Shown here: positions 55,230 through 64,000 of the stretch, in pieces
Layout: every line of letters begins with the position of its first letter
How positions within the stretch are numbered: the first letter of the stretch is position 1
Notes under the pieces: generated by a model
Seen by the model: the letters and a program-made list of their open reading frames with translations, nothing else
What the model was told of the DNA's origin: nothing
The model's database searches: none
Source: Deinococcus sp. KSM4-11
GTDB lineage: Bacteria; Deinococcota; Deinococci; Deinococcales; Deinococcaceae
Direction of reading: 5' to 3'
Assembly: GCF_004801415.1 (NCBI RefSeq)
Contig: NZ_SSNX01000001.1
Location: forward strand, 1,054,001 to 1,118,000
DNA: 64,000 nucleotides
Made by a program: the position numbers and the translations under genes

Positions 55230-55492
55230 GATCCGGCACCGCGAAACGCCCGTCCGCCGGAGTGCTCCGTGTGCGGACGAGACTCTTGTCCCGTGGTACC
55301 ACCGCTGTTCCCCACTGCATGTGGGACACTCGTTTCACGCGGTAACGGGCGTACCCGGACGGCTCTACCTTCCTGGCGGAGTTCTGCCGTCATGCTCGCG
55401 GGTGACGTTCGCCGGTGGCGTTCCGGCCGGGGCTCTCAATCGCGGCCCTGGCTCCCTGTCGGTGCCCCCCGGGTACTCTTCCCGGTCACTGC
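55230..55492 (-). promoter_or_regulatory. T-box leader of valS
   Basis: On the minus strand the leader opens with GACCGGGAAGAGTACCC (55487-55471), the K-turn part of T-box stem I. It ends with the T-box proper, AGCGGTGGTACCACGGGA (55306-55289), which pairs with the CCA end of uncharged tRNA. Then comes a stable hairpin (CGTCCGC and GCGGACG arms around an inner CGGAG/CTCCG stem) without a long T-tract. A GTC valine codon in GAACGTCACC is the likely specifier. The lack of a T-tract leaves open control of transcription or of translation. Confidence 0.85.
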
Positions 55493-55499
55493 GCCTGGA

Positions 55500-55505
55500 A
55501 GTATA
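55500..55505 (-). promoter_or_regulatory. -10 hexamer for the T-box/valS transcript
   Basis: TATACT on the minus strand, with the predicted start about 7 bases further on, exactly before the T-box stem I. I see no good -35 at the usual distance. Confidence 0.55.
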
Positions 55506-55573
55506 CGGTTCCGCCGCCCGGACTGCATGTGCCAATTGACGCACCCGGCTGCAGGGCAACGACCAGTGGAAGT

Positions 55574-56308
55574 CTAGTCACCAGTAGGTGGGTCGGCCAG
55601 CTCGTAGCGGTACAACAGGGGTTTTTTCAGGAGGCCGCGCGAAACGGCGATGGTGGCGTGCTGGTACGGTACGCCCGTGACGGTCACATTGCCCTCGAAG
55701 TCCTGAAGCTGAGTGCCCAGCCGCACGCCACGCTCCAGCACTTCCAGGGTGCCCTCGGCCCGGCTGAGCACGTCGTACGGATGTTCGATCAGGGTGGTGA
55801 GTTTCACCGGTTTGCCGCTCAGACTGCGCAATGGATTCGCGGCATTCCCGAACGTGGCGCGCACCTCGGCAGCAATGCGTTCGCAGGTGACTTTCACGCT
55901 CAGCGCGTATTCGCCGATGGGAAACTGCACCTCGCGGATCAGGGTCACGCCGTCACCCTCAGCCTCACGGAAGGCACTGAGCAGCGCCTCGCGGCGATTC
56001 CGTAGCAGCGTGACAGGAGCGGCGCTGGCCATGCCCTTGGCGCCCCGTTGCATGGGAAATTCACCACGGCTGATGAAGCGCTCAGCGTGCAGCAGGGTGT
56101 CCTCGCGAGACCTGAAGGTGCGGTGCAGCACGTTCTGGTGGGGCGCCCAGGTGTGACCCCGGCGCTCCAGCCAGTCCACCCACAGGTCATAGCGGTCATG
56201 GAAGCGCCAGCTGGGGTGCGGCGCCACGCCCGGTGCCGTGCGGGCTGGCTCGTCCCGTCCGGCCGTGGCCTCTTCCCTGCTGCTGGTGGGCCGTGTGATG
56301 GCGCTCAT
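55574..56308 (-). CDS. Conserved-looking hypothetical protein
   Basis: A 244-residue soluble protein, mixed alpha/beta, of no family I recognise. The composition is balanced, with no signal peptide and no membrane segment. Notable parts are HDRYDLWVDWLERRGHTW (about residues 37-54) and a repeated-strand C-terminal half (TLIEHPYDVLSRAEGTLEVL). The start has GGAGGAAGC before the ATG. It ends just before the T-box promoter of valS. Confidence 0.75.
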   Translation of the reverse strand: MSAITRPTSSREEATAGRDEPARTAPGVAPHPSWRFHDRYDLWVDWLERRGHTWAPHQNVLHRTFRSREDTLLHAERFISRGEFPMQRGAKGMASAAPVTLLRNRREALLSAFREAEGDGVTLIREVQFPIGEYALSVKVTCERIAAEVRATFGNAANPLRSLSGKPVKLTTLIEHPYDVLSRAEGTLEVLERGVRLGTQLQDFEGNVTVTGVPYQHATIAVSRGLLKKPLLYRYELADPPTGD

Positions 56309-56483
56309 GCTTCCTCCGGGGGCACCTGTGGTGCTGATCGCGTTGCCGTGCTGCGCTCAGTCTACCAGGGGAAGGCGCGCAGGACAGGTCGAACAGCGTG
56401 GTGGCGAGAAATCGGCCACCTCCCTGCGACCTGTCATCGATACCGTGGCCAGCCGTGAAGGGCGCGACGAGCGGAAGCTGGGC

Positions 56484-57005
56484 TTAGACCTGTTCGATCA
56501 GGCCGGCCATCAGGAACGGGCGCAGGGTATCGAGGACGGCGCGGGGCGACTCGCCGCTGCGTTCGAGCATGACCTGGATGGTGGCGCTGCCTTCCAGCAG
56601 GCTCAGGGCACGGTACTGGGTGCGGCTGACGGGTTGCGCGTCTGTCCACTTGTCCGTGAAGCGCAGGCTCCGGCTCCAGTCGGGGAAGGTACGCAGCGCG
56701 GTCGTCCAGCCCTCGCTCTCCTCAAGCATGCGGTGCAGGGCCATGTCGCGGCGCAGGCTCAGGGTGCGCTCCGGCGGTTCCACATCCGGCTCGAAGGTGA
56801 ACAGGCCGCCATCCAGACTGGACAGCAGCTGCAGCGCCGCCTCGCCCTTCAAGGCGTTCGTGCGGGCATGGATGACATCGCCCCGATCGAACCACAGCTG
56901 CCCGCCACGTGGATGATCCACGCTGAGACGCCCGGCCCGTCCACTGGTCAGCAGCATCTGCATGACGGACAGGAACGGGAAGACGGTCAGATCGCCGCGC
57001 ACCAT
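56484..57005 (-). CDS. DUF4388 (PATAN-like) protein
   Basis: A 173-residue protein. The first 100 residues form a DUF4388 domain: MVRGDLTVFPFLSVMQMLLT, then GRLSVDHPRGGQLWFDRGDV, then GEAALQLLSSLDGGLFTFEP. This domain is common in two-component and GTPase-linked signalling in Deinococcus and Myxococcus. The C-terminal part may be a small winged helix (SRTQYRALSLLEGSATIQVM). It should be a cytoplasmic signalling adaptor; partners are not evident here. Confidence 0.85.
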   Translation of the reverse strand: MVRGDLTVFPFLSVMQMLLTSGRAGRLSVDHPRGGQLWFDRGDVIHARTNALKGEAALQLLSSLDGGLFTFEPDVEPPERTLSLRRDMALHRMLEESEGWTTALRTFPDWSRSLRFTDKWTDAQPVSRTQYRALSLLEGSATIQVMLERSGESPRAVLDTLRPFLMAGLIEQV

Positions 57006-57013
57006 AGAGCCAG

Positions 57014-57019
57014 AGTGTA
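57014..57019 (-). promoter_or_regulatory. -10 hexamer of leaderless DUF4388 gene
   Basis: TACACT on the minus strand ends 8 bases before ATG 57005; no ribosome binding site lies between. Confidence 0.5.
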
Positions 57020-57236
57020 GTGTCTTCCACCTGACGAAAGCCTTTCTGCCCACAGACCTTACCGAGGGGCGGTGCTGACCCGATTGAGAGGGTCGCCCGG
57101 TGCGGCCGCGGGGCTGCCGGGTGCCAATCTGCCGCCGCGCCGTCGAGCCAGATGAAGTTGACCACGGTGTGGAGGCACCAGCCCTGTCGGGCAGGAATCG
57201 CCCCATGAGGCGCTTCGGCATGGCAGCATCTGCACC

Positions 57237-58241
57237 ATGTCCGAGACTGCGCTGGCCACCCTGCTTTCCCTGAGCGCCGCCGACGCGCTTGGAGCGGCGA
57301 CGGAATTCAAGACCCCGGACGCCATCCTCTCGCGCTATGGCGTGATCGACACTTACCAGCCGGGCAGCGTGTTCGGCTTCGCGCCGGGCGAGGCGACCGA
57401 CGACTCGCAGATGGTGGTCGCCACCCTGTTCGGGTATGCGCGCCGCACCGGGCACCCGGGGGTACTGGGGGCGCTGCGGGAGTGGCTGGCGGCCGGCCCG
57501 CCGGACGTGGGCGCCCTCACGGGCAGTGCCCTTCAGCCGGGCTCGGGATCGACAGCCCGTCTGGACGGCGGCGTGCGGGCTTGGCAGGCGAGCGGGCATC
57601 AGAGCGCGGGCAACGGCGGCCTGATGCGGATCGCGGCGGTGTGGATCGCGGGCTTCCGGGGGGAGGCGCTGGCCCGCGAGTCGGCCGTCGTGACGGCTCT
57701 CACGCATGCCGATCCGCGCTGCGTGCACGCCTCCGTGTTCCTCACGGCCTTCCTGGAGGCGCTGGACTCCGGGCAGCGCTACGCGGAGGCCGCAGCGCAC
57801 GGCCTGGCCGTCATGACGGCCCTGGATGCCCGGGCCGTGCTGCTGGATGCTGGCGTGCTGGGCATCGAGATGCGCGAGGCCTTCGCGGCCTTCTGGGCCC
57901 AGGATCGGGAAGCCCGCGCGCAGGTGCGGGCCAGGGTTCGCGCCGGGCTGGACGGGCACGTAACCTCGCAAAGTGGGTATGTGCTCGACACGCTGGAGGC
58001 GGCCATCGCGCACGCCCGGGCGGAAACGTGGCTGGAGGGCGTGCAGCCCGCCGTGATGCTGGGTGACGACAGCGATACGGTCGCGTGTGTGACGGGTGCA
58101 CTCCTGGGTGCCCGTGGCCTGCCAACCCCCGAATACCTGCTGTCGGACCTGAGGCTGGGGCATTCCTGGCCAGGTTGGCAGCGCGAGTGGACGTGTGTGC
58201 CGCACTTCCCGGAATTGGTGAGCGCGGCGCAGCGGGCATGA
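57237..58241 (+). CDS. ADP-ribosylglycohydrolase
   Basis: A 334-residue protein of the DraG/ARH family. It removes ADP-ribose from proteins or small molecules using two Mg ions. Metal ligands are visible in EATDDSQM (about residues 52-59) and in GDDSDTVACVTGALLGA (about 277-293). A Gly-rich GNGGLMR and a run of helices fit the all-alpha fold. The target is unknown. No ribosome binding site precedes the ATG. The stop overlaps the start of a nucleotidyltransferase-like gene (ATGA), so the two form a pair. Confidence 0.92.
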   Translation: MSETALATLLSLSAADALGAATEFKTPDAILSRYGVIDTYQPGSVFGFAPGEATDDSQMVVATLFGYARRTGHPGVLGALREWLAAGPPDVGALTGSALQPGSGSTARLDGGVRAWQASGHQSAGNGGLMRIAAVWIAGFRGEALARESAVVTALTHADPRCVHASVFLTAFLEALDSGQRYAEAAAHGLAVMTALDARAVLLDAGVLGIEMREAFAAFWAQDREARAQVRARVRAGLDGHVTSQSGYVLDTLEAAIAHARAETWLEGVQPAVMLGDDSDTVACVTGALLGARGLPTPEYLLSDLRLGHSWPGWQREWTCVPHFPELVSAAQRA

Positions 58242-58804
58242 CAGAGGCAGAGTTCCTGAACACGGTTCGCGAGAACGCGGTGGTCGCGGCGCTCCTCGAG
58301 CGTCTGGGATCGCTCGGCACCGACCAGACCTATCTGGTGGCGGGAGCCCTGTTCCAGACGGTGTGGAATGTCCGCAGCGGGCAGCCGCCAGGGAAGCAGA
58401 TTCTCGATTACGACCTCTTCAATTGGGACGAGGAACTCAGCTTCGAGGCGGAAGACCGAGTGATCCGCCGGGCCGCCCGGCTGTTCGCCGACCTGGGCGT
58501 GCAGGTGGAGGTTCGCAACCAGGCGCGGGTGCACATGTGGTTCCCGGAGCGTACCGGCCTGACCCGGCCCGCATTGACCAGCGTCCGGGACGGCATCGAT
58601 CAGTTCCTGGTGACATGCACCTGCGTGGGCATCGACGAGTCCGGAGCGGTGTATGCCCCGTGCGGTCTGGCCGATCTGGCGGCCGGGCGCCTCCGTCTGA
58701 ACACGCGGAACCACACCACGGAGCTGTTCACCGCGAAAGTCCAGTCCTACGTGGCGCGGTGGCCGTGGCTTCAGGTCGAGGGCGCACCCTCGCTTCCGCT
58801 TTGA
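58238..58804 (+). CDS. Nucleotidyltransferase-fold protein (NTP_transf_6/DUF925)
   Basis: A 188-residue protein with the DUF925 signature: AGALFQTVWNVRSG (about residues 35-48), DYDLFNWDEELSFEAEDRVI (about 57-76) and a C-terminal GLADLAAGRLRLN. Members are predicted nucleotidyltransferases; the DYD pair would bind the metal. The substrate is unknown. Translated from an ATG overlapping the ADP-ribosylglycohydrolase stop. Confidence 0.85.
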   Translation: MTEAEFLNTVRENAVVAALLERLGSLGTDQTYLVAGALFQTVWNVRSGQPPGKQILDYDLFNWDEELSFEAEDRVIRRAARLFADLGVQVEVRNQARVHMWFPERTGLTRPALTSVRDGIDQFLVTCTCVGIDESGAVYAPCGLADLAAGRLRLNTRNHTTELFTAKVQSYVARWPWLQVEGAPSLPL

Positions 58805-58817
58805 CCCGAACCTCGTG

Positions 58818-58823
58818 TATACT
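58818..58823 (+). promoter_or_regulatory. -10 hexamer of rpmE
   Basis: TATACT, the best -10 in the gap, 63 bases before the rpmE start. The TTGACC 11 bases before it is too close to act as its -35. Confidence 0.45.
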
Positions 58824-58886
58824 TCTTCGGTTGCCCGTGACGTACACCCGGCAGAGCCCGGCAAGACGTGACGGAGGAGGCACCGC

Positions 58887-59105
<219 letters not shown>

Positions 59106-59118
59106 GGTCATCCTTCCT

Positions 59119-59149
59119 GCAGCGCCCGGCTTTCCACGCCGGGCGCTGC
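59119..59149 (+). terminator. rpmE terminator
   Basis: A perfect 12-bp stem (59119-59130 with 59138-59149, arm GCAGCGCCCGGC) with a 7-base loop, 13 bases after the rpmE stop. Confidence 0.75.
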
Positions 59150-59183
59150 GCTGTTCGGGGGAACCCGTTCCCTCCCGGTCTGG

Positions 59184-59189
59184 CATACT
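59184..59189 (+). promoter_or_regulatory. -10 hexamer of leaderless tdk
   Basis: CATACT ends 7 bases before the GTG start at 59197, with no ribosome binding site between. Confidence 0.45.
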
Positions 59190-59196
59190 CGCGGGC

Positions 59197-59814
<618 letters not shown>

Positions 59815-59900
59815 CTCACACCGCTAGGCCACTTGCCGTCTGAACGATTCTGTAAGCGGGCACACCGTGCGAATCCCCTGAATAGCTGAACGTGGAGCGA

Positions 59901-59906
59901 TACACT
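59901..59906 (+). promoter_or_regulatory. Putative -10 of the GGDEF gene
   Basis: TACACT lies 118 bases before ATG 60025. The remaining gap between tdk and this gene shows no other feature. Confidence 0.35.
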
Positions 59907-60024
59907 TCTGGACGTCTACCCCGAGTCCCCCTCGACGGCCACCGTTGGAGTCCGCCTGCACAGCGTCCCCACAGCCACGCCCGAGCCACCGCAGTCCGCA
60001 GACTGGCACCTCAGCCAGCGGCGG

Positions 60025-61050
60025 ATGTTCCTCATCCTGGTCGTGCTGGTGATTGTGGCCAGCGGTGCGGCGCTCGGCCTTCAGCGTCCGCACTACGACC
60101 GCCTGGACGTGTGGGCCCTGCCATCCTACGCGCTGGTCATGGTCGCCCTCCAGGCGCTGCTGGCCCTGCGCCGGATTCCCCTCACCACGGCCCTGCGCAC
60201 CGCGTACCTGGGTGGGGCCATCTACGTGCTGCTGGCGCTCTACCACCAGTTCCAGGTGATGCCGACCACGTCCGTCACCCTGATGGAGAACACGTACTGG
60301 TTCGCGGTGATCTACGCCGCCGCGTTCCTGACCTTACCGTCCCGCGCGGCCACGCTGGTGACGAGCGGGGTGCTGCTGCTGGCCGCCGCGATCTGCGCGT
60401 GGCACGTGACCCGAACTGTGCCCGCCGCCACGCAGCTCCGGGTGGCGGGGTCGGCGGTGCAGTTCCTGCTGACCGGCGCGGTGCTGATCGTCCTGAACCG
60501 CACCATCGGGGTGCAGCACCACCGCCTGATGGCGTCGCGCGCCGCCGCGTTCACGGATGTCCTGACCGGGCTCGCCAACCGCCGCTCGGCCGAGGAACGG
60601 CTCGCGGAACTGGCCACGCTGGGAAGCGGCTTCACGCTGGTGATGTTCGACCTCGACCACTTCAAGCAGGTGAACGACACGCATGGGCACGCGACTGGGG
60701 ATCTGGTGCTCCGGGGTGTGGCGGCCAGCGCCCGGGCCCGCGTACCGTCCGGCGGCCTGGCGGCCCGCTGGGGCGGAGAGGAATTCCTGCTGATCCTGCC
60801 CCCACAGCCGAAAGACGCTGTGCAGGCCATGTTGCAGGCGCTGCGCTCGGATCTGAAGGCGCAGCAGCACGGGCCGGTCAGTGGCGTTACGGCCTGCTTC
60901 GGCGTGGCCGATGCCCGGCCCGGTGAGCATCCGGATCACGTGCTCGCACGGGCAGACGCCGCCATGTACACCGCCAAGGCACAGGGCCGCAACGACATCC
61001 GCCGGTCGGACACCGTGATCCGGCCCGGTCAGCACGATCCGGCGAACTGA
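60025..61050 (+). CDS. Membrane-bound diguanylate cyclase (GGDEF)
   Basis: A 341-residue protein with about six N-terminal helices (residues 1-160) and a C-terminal GGDEF domain that makes cyclic di-GMP. The domain starts at FTDVLTGLANRRSAEERL; the active loop is RWGGEEF (about 248-254). No RxxD inhibitory site is seen before it, so product inhibition is unlikely. The frame stays open about 130 bases upstream but has no ATG or GTG there, so ATG 60025 is used although its ribosome binding site is weak. Confidence 0.92.
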   Translation: MFLILVVLVIVASGAALGLQRPHYDRLDVWALPSYALVMVALQALLALRRIPLTTALRTAYLGGAIYVLLALYHQFQVMPTTSVTLMENTYWFAVIYAAAFLTLPSRAATLVTSGVLLLAAAICAWHVTRTVPAATQLRVAGSAVQFLLTGAVLIVLNRTIGVQHHRLMASRAAAFTDVLTGLANRRSAEERLAELATLGSGFTLVMFDLDHFKQVNDTHGHATGDLVLRGVAASARARVPSGGLAARWGGEEFLLILPPQPKDAVQAMLQALRSDLKAQQHGPVSGVTACFGVADARPGEHPDHVLARADAAMYTAKAQGRNDIRRSDTVIRPGQHDPAN

Positions 61051-61079
61051 GCGCGCACGCTGACCCAGCCGGACTCTGT

Positions 61080-61110
61080 TTGACTGGAGTCAGAAACGCT
61101 GCACTATCAT
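61080..61110 (+). promoter_or_regulatory. Promoter of leaderless response regulator
   Basis: TTGACT (61080-61085) and TATCAT (61105-61110) with a 19-base spacer. The hexamer ends 6 bases before ATG 61117. Confidence 0.5.
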
Positions 61111-61116
61111 GCCCGC

Positions 61117-61494
61117 ATGGCGTACACCATCCTCGTCGCGGACGATGAACCGGCCATCCGCACCATGCTGGAGGTCATCCTGTCGGCCGACGGGCATGAC
61201 ATCGTGGCAGTGTCGGACGGCAAGGCCGCGCTCGACTATCTCAGGGACCATACGCCGGACGTGATGCTGCTGGACATCAAGATGCCGCACATGGACGGCT
61301 TTGAAATCTGCTCCCGCGTGAAGCGCATCAAGCGCCTGCGAACCATTCCTGTGCTGCTTCTCACGGGCTTCGACGATGATCAGACACGCGACCATGCCAA
61401 ACTCGTGGGCGCAGACGATATCGTGTACAAGCCGCTGTCCGGGAAGAACCTGCGCGGCCGCGTGAACCAGCTGGTGGAGGCGCGGCGGCGATAG
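61117..61494 (+). CDS. Receiver-only response regulator
   Basis: A 125-residue CheY-like domain without an output domain. The phospho-acceptor is Asp53 (VMLLDIKMP); the acidic pair DDE (residues 9-11), Thr83 in LLLTGF and Lys105 in VYKPLSG complete the site. It lies 31 bases before a penicillin-binding protein gene on the same strand. No histidine kinase gene is adjacent, so its partner is unknown. Confidence 0.95.
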   Translation: MAYTILVADDEPAIRTMLEVILSADGHDIVAVSDGKAALDYLRDHTPDVMLLDIKMPHMDGFEICSRVKRIKRLRTIPVLLLTGFDDDQTRDHAKLVGADDIVYKPLSGKNLRGRVNQLVEARRR

Positions 61495-61525
61495 ACCGGG
61501 GGGCAGGCGGAACGGAGTCCCCACC

Positions 61526-63898
61526 TTGATCTTTGTCCTGCGCTTCTTCAAATTCCTGTTCTCGCTGCTGATCGCCGCCCTGGTGGCCGGGGTCGGCGTG
61601 GCCGCCACCTACGGCACCAAGTGGTTCCGCGAACTGCCGGACTACCGGCAACTCGACAACCTGACCCGGTCGCTCGGCTCGGAGACGAAGGTGTACGCGC
61701 GCGACAACACGCCGCTGGGCACCCTGATTCCGCGCATCGGGGATCAGGCGATTTCGCGTACCATCGTGACCCTCGACGAGATCAGTCCCTTCATGGAGGC
61801 GGCGCTGATCAGCAACGAGGATCGCCGGTTCTTCGAGCATTACGGCCTCGATCCCTACGGGTTGGGGCGGCAGTTCCAGCGTGTCGCGCGGGGCGAGACG
61901 GTGCAGGGGGGCAGCACCCTGACCAACCAGCTCGTGAAGAACACGCTGCTGCTCGCCGAGTACAACCAGGCCCGCACCCCGGACCGGAAGGTGAAGGAAT
62001 GGCTGCTGAGCGTGCAGGTCGAGCGGTCGTTCACCAAGGAGGAGATCCTCCAGTCCTACCTGAACACGGTCTACTGGGGCGATGGCGGGCCGGTCGAACT
62101 GTACGGCATCTACGCAGCGGCGCAGGCGTATTTCCGCACCACGCCGAAAAAACTGACGCTGGCGCAGAGTGCGTACCTGACGGTGCTGGTTCCGAGCGCA
62201 GGGAGGTACTTCAATTACAAGGCCATGCGGCCGCTGATGAAAACGCTGTTCTCGCGTATGGTCGAGGACAAGTGGATCACCCAGGCGCAGGCCGATGCGG
62301 CGTGGCACGAGAACCTCCAGCCGCGCGGGTGGAAGGTCGTCTATGACGCCAACGGCAACGTCACGAGCGCGACGCTGGTCGACCGGACGGCCAAATTCCT
62401 GAAGTCGGTGGTAACCACCCGCGCGCCGCACTTCATGGGACAGGTCGAGCAGGAACTCGTGCGGCGCTTCGGGCGCGACAAGGTGTACGGCTCGGGCGGA
62501 CTGCGCGTCTACACGACTCTCGACCCGAAACTCCAGACCGCCGCCGAGACTGCCAGCCGCGAGACCACCTACCTGCCGCCGGGAGCGACCCTGGCCGCCA
62601 CGATCCTCGATCCGTACACCGGCGAGGTGCTCGCCATGATCGGCCAGAAACTCAGGGGCGACACGCCACCGGATGCGTGGAACAACGCCGCGCAGGGCCA
62701 GCGGCAGATCGGGTCGACCATCAAGCCGCTGCTGTACACCACGGCCCTGTCGACCGGCCTGTCGCAGGCGCACGAGGAAGACGACAAGCCCATCGAATAC
62801 CCCTGCCCGACCTGCAAGGGAGGGGTGTACGCCCCGGGCGACTTCGAGGGCGCCATGCAGAACCGGCCCATGACGCTGCGCGAGGCGCTCGACCGTTCGC
62901 TGAACCTGGTCACGGTGCGGCTGGCCGACCGGATCGGCCTGCAGACCTTCTTCGGCAAACTGCGGGAACTGGGCATTCCCCCGAACGACGGCACCGGGCT
63001 GGCCGCGGCGCTGGGAGCCGTGGAGACCACGCCGATCAAGATGGCCGCCGCGTACGCGCCCTTCGTGAACGGCGGGCTGTACCGCGCGCCCCGCTACATC
63101 TCGCGCGTGACCACGGCGCGGGGAGAGGTGCTGTACGACGCCGCCAACGACCCCATGCGCCCCGCGCGCGTGTGGACGCCGCAGGTGGCGTTCCTGGGCC
63201 TGGACATGATCCGGGGCGTGGTGAACGACTGGACGGAGCGGCAGGGCGGGATCGCGTCCCGCTCTAAGTTCGGGGACTGGCCGGTGGCCGGGAAGACCGG
63301 CACGAGCAACGAGGTCAAGGACCTGTGGTTCGTGGGCACCACGCCGCTGTACACAGGAGCCGTGTGGGTGGGCAAGCAGCGTGGCGGCGGCAACGCGAGC
63401 ACCTATTACTCCGGCTGGGTGGCCGCGCCCATCTGGCGGCGCATGATGGAACTGGCCCACCAGGGGCAGACCGTCCGGCAGTTCAGCGAGCCGCCCGGCA
63501 TCCTGTACGCGGACTCGCCGGATCCCGCCCATCTGGGCGAGCAGGTCAAGATCGCGGTGCTGGATCCGCAGTACAAGGACGCCGCGAATACCGAGCTGCT
63601 GGCCGATGCTCCACCGCCCACCACCTACCGTGAGACCAGCTACGTGCGGCCGACGACCGATCCGCGCACGGTCGTGATCAGCGTGGATCGCACGACCAAC
63701 CGGCAGGCCACGGAGTTCACCCCGCCGGAGAACATCGTGGAGCGCCGCGTGTACCTCGAGCAGCTTCCGGCGTATGCGCCGGATCCCAACCCTCAGCCCC
63801 TCCAGGACGAGAAGCCCGATCCGGAGGCCGTCAAGGGGACGCCGAAGGGAGGAACCGCTCCACAGACGGCACCGGCACCCACGCCCGCCGCGCCGTGA
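61526..63898 (+). CDS. Class A penicillin-binding protein (PBP1a-like)
   Basis: A 790-residue bifunctional peptidoglycan synthase. One N-terminal helix (about 8-28) anchors it. The GT51 transglycosylase has the catalytic Glu98 in SNEDRRFFEH and GGSTLTNQLVKN. The transpeptidase has Ser397 in GSTIK, SLN (458-460) and KTGTS (590-594). A Pro/Ala-rich tail follows (about 745-790). A CPTC motif (about residues 427-430) inside the transpeptidase is unusual for this exported family. The start is TTG at 61526 with GGAG about 8 bases upstream. Confidence 0.95.
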   Translation: MIFVLRFFKFLFSLLIAALVAGVGVAATYGTKWFRELPDYRQLDNLTRSLGSETKVYARDNTPLGTLIPRIGDQAISRTIVTLDEISPFMEAALISNEDRRFFEHYGLDPYGLGRQFQRVARGETVQGGSTLTNQLVKNTLLLAEYNQARTPDRKVKEWLLSVQVERSFTKEEILQSYLNTVYWGDGGPVELYGIYAAAQAYFRTTPKKLTLAQSAYLTVLVPSAGRYFNYKAMRPLMKTLFSRMVEDKWITQAQADAAWHENLQPRGWKVVYDANGNVTSATLVDRTAKFLKSVVTTRAPHFMGQVEQELVRRFGRDKVYGSGGLRVYTTLDPKLQTAAETASRETTYLPPGATLAATILDPYTGEVLAMIGQKLRGDTPPDAWNNAAQGQRQIGSTIKPLLYTTALSTGLSQAHEEDDKPIEYPCPTCKGGVYAPGDFEGAMQNRPMTLREALDRSLNLVTVRLADRIGLQTFFGKLRELGIPPNDGTGLAAALGAVETTPIKMAAAYAPFVNGGLYRAPRYISRVTTARGEVLYDAANDPMRPARVWTPQVAFLGLDMIRGVVNDWTERQGGIASRSKFGDWPVAGKTGTSNEVKDLWFVGTTPLYTGAVWVGKQRGGGNASTYYSGWVAAPIWRRMMELAHQGQTVRQFSEPPGILYADSPDPAHLGEQVKIAVLDPQYKDAANTELLADAPPPTTYRETSYVRPTTDPRTVVISVDRTTNRQATEFTPPENIVERRVYLEQLPAYAPDPNPQPLQDEKPDPEAVKGTPKGGTAPQTAPAPTPAAP

Positions 63899-63941
63899 AG
63901 CCCTCTCACCGCGTCCCCACACGTGGTTCCGGCCCCCGGCG

Positions 63942-63947
63942 CATCAT
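63942..63947 (+). promoter_or_regulatory. -10-like hexamer of the last gene
   Basis: CATCAT ends 7 bases before ATG 63955, in the leaderless layout seen elsewhere in the window. Confidence 0.35.
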
Positions 63948-63954
63948 GGCGGAC

Positions 63955-64000
63955 ATGACCCTGAGGCGTGCTCCCCTGCTGACCCTGCTGCTGGCCCTGG
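63955..64000 (+). CDS. Start of an exported protein, cut by the window end
   Basis: Only about 15 codons are visible (MTLRRAPLLTLLLAL). Two Arg followed by a leucine-rich stretch look like the beginning of a signal peptide. An in-frame ATG at 63946 is the alternative start. No function can be assigned. Confidence 0.5.
   Translation, partial: MTLRRAPLLTLLLAL

Noticed and set aside
58801..58823. TTGACC and TATACT read as a full rpmE promoter
   Set aside because: The spacer is only 11 bases and the TTGACC includes the stop codon of the upstream gene, so only the -10 was kept.
61361..63922. A long minus-strand open frame (853 codons) opposite the penicillin-binding protein gene
   Set aside because: Same reason: the plus strand has complete transglycosylase and transpeptidase motifs, and the minus frame has none.

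Overview
The window is about 64 kb of GC-rich bacterial chromosome and looks like a Deinococcus species. The reasons are dense, strongly GC-biased coding, short intergenic gaps, many stop/start overlaps (ATGA, GTGA), and a large set of genes whose start codon lies only 6-9 bases after a TANNNT -10 hexamer with no ribosome binding site. That last layout indicates leaderless mRNAs, which are known to be common in Deinococcus. I see no tRNA, rRNA, CRISPR array, insertion sequence or prophage.

Layout. 1-1413: two overlapping hypothetical genes and a Fur-family regulator. 1488-4210: a methionine operon (metY-metX) behind a SAM-I riboswitch with its terminator. 4288-10146: an envelope operon of a DUF1175 protein, a thioester alpha-2-macroglobulin and a HEGFH metallopeptidase. 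10176-16267 (minus): an alpha-amylase-family glycosidase, a small protein coupled to a transglutaminase-like protein, the repair coupling factor mfd and a 36-residue membrane peptide. 16359-17015: a DUF1345 membrane protein.

17089-41956 holds the most interesting region. On the minus strand are a coxS-coxL-coxM set (form II CO-dehydrogenase-like) and, upstream on the same strand, a long coupled operon: solute-binding protein, permease, ATPase, second permease, large membrane protein, MoxR ATPase, DUF58 and a giant VWA protein. A divergent GAF-domain regulator separates it from a plus-strand set: MFS transporter, Tat-exported Rieske protein, PQQ alcohol dehydrogenase, XoxJ/MxaJ-like binding protein, PedC-like ABC transporter (ATPase and permease), second binding protein and NDH-2. 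The PQQ enzyme carries the Asp-Tyr-Asp pair that marks lanthanide-dependent enzymes (XoxF/ExaF/PedH type). MoxR, DUF58 and VWA genes are the same families as the MxaR/S/C/L accessory genes of methanol dehydrogenase. I propose a lanthanide/PQQ alcohol-oxidation island with its own metal-handling transporters and maturation machinery. The MoxR/VWA genes could instead serve the neighbouring CoxSLM enzyme.

42117-48612 is a run of small regulatory and transport units: PadR with its membrane partner, a frameshifted thioredoxin-like gene, an amino-acid ABC importer without an ATPase gene, divergent MerR and AraC regulators and azlCD. 48664-52105: a PASTA pseudokinase-like protein, a cysteine desulfurase and a P-loop kinase. 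52124-55505 (minus): valS preceded by a coupled 90-residue ORF and a T-box leader. The rest holds a DUF4388 protein, an ADP-ribosylglycohydrolase coupled to a nucleotidyltransferase-like gene, rpmE, tdk, a GGDEF cyclase, a receiver-only response regulator, a class A penicillin-binding protein and the start of one more exported protein.
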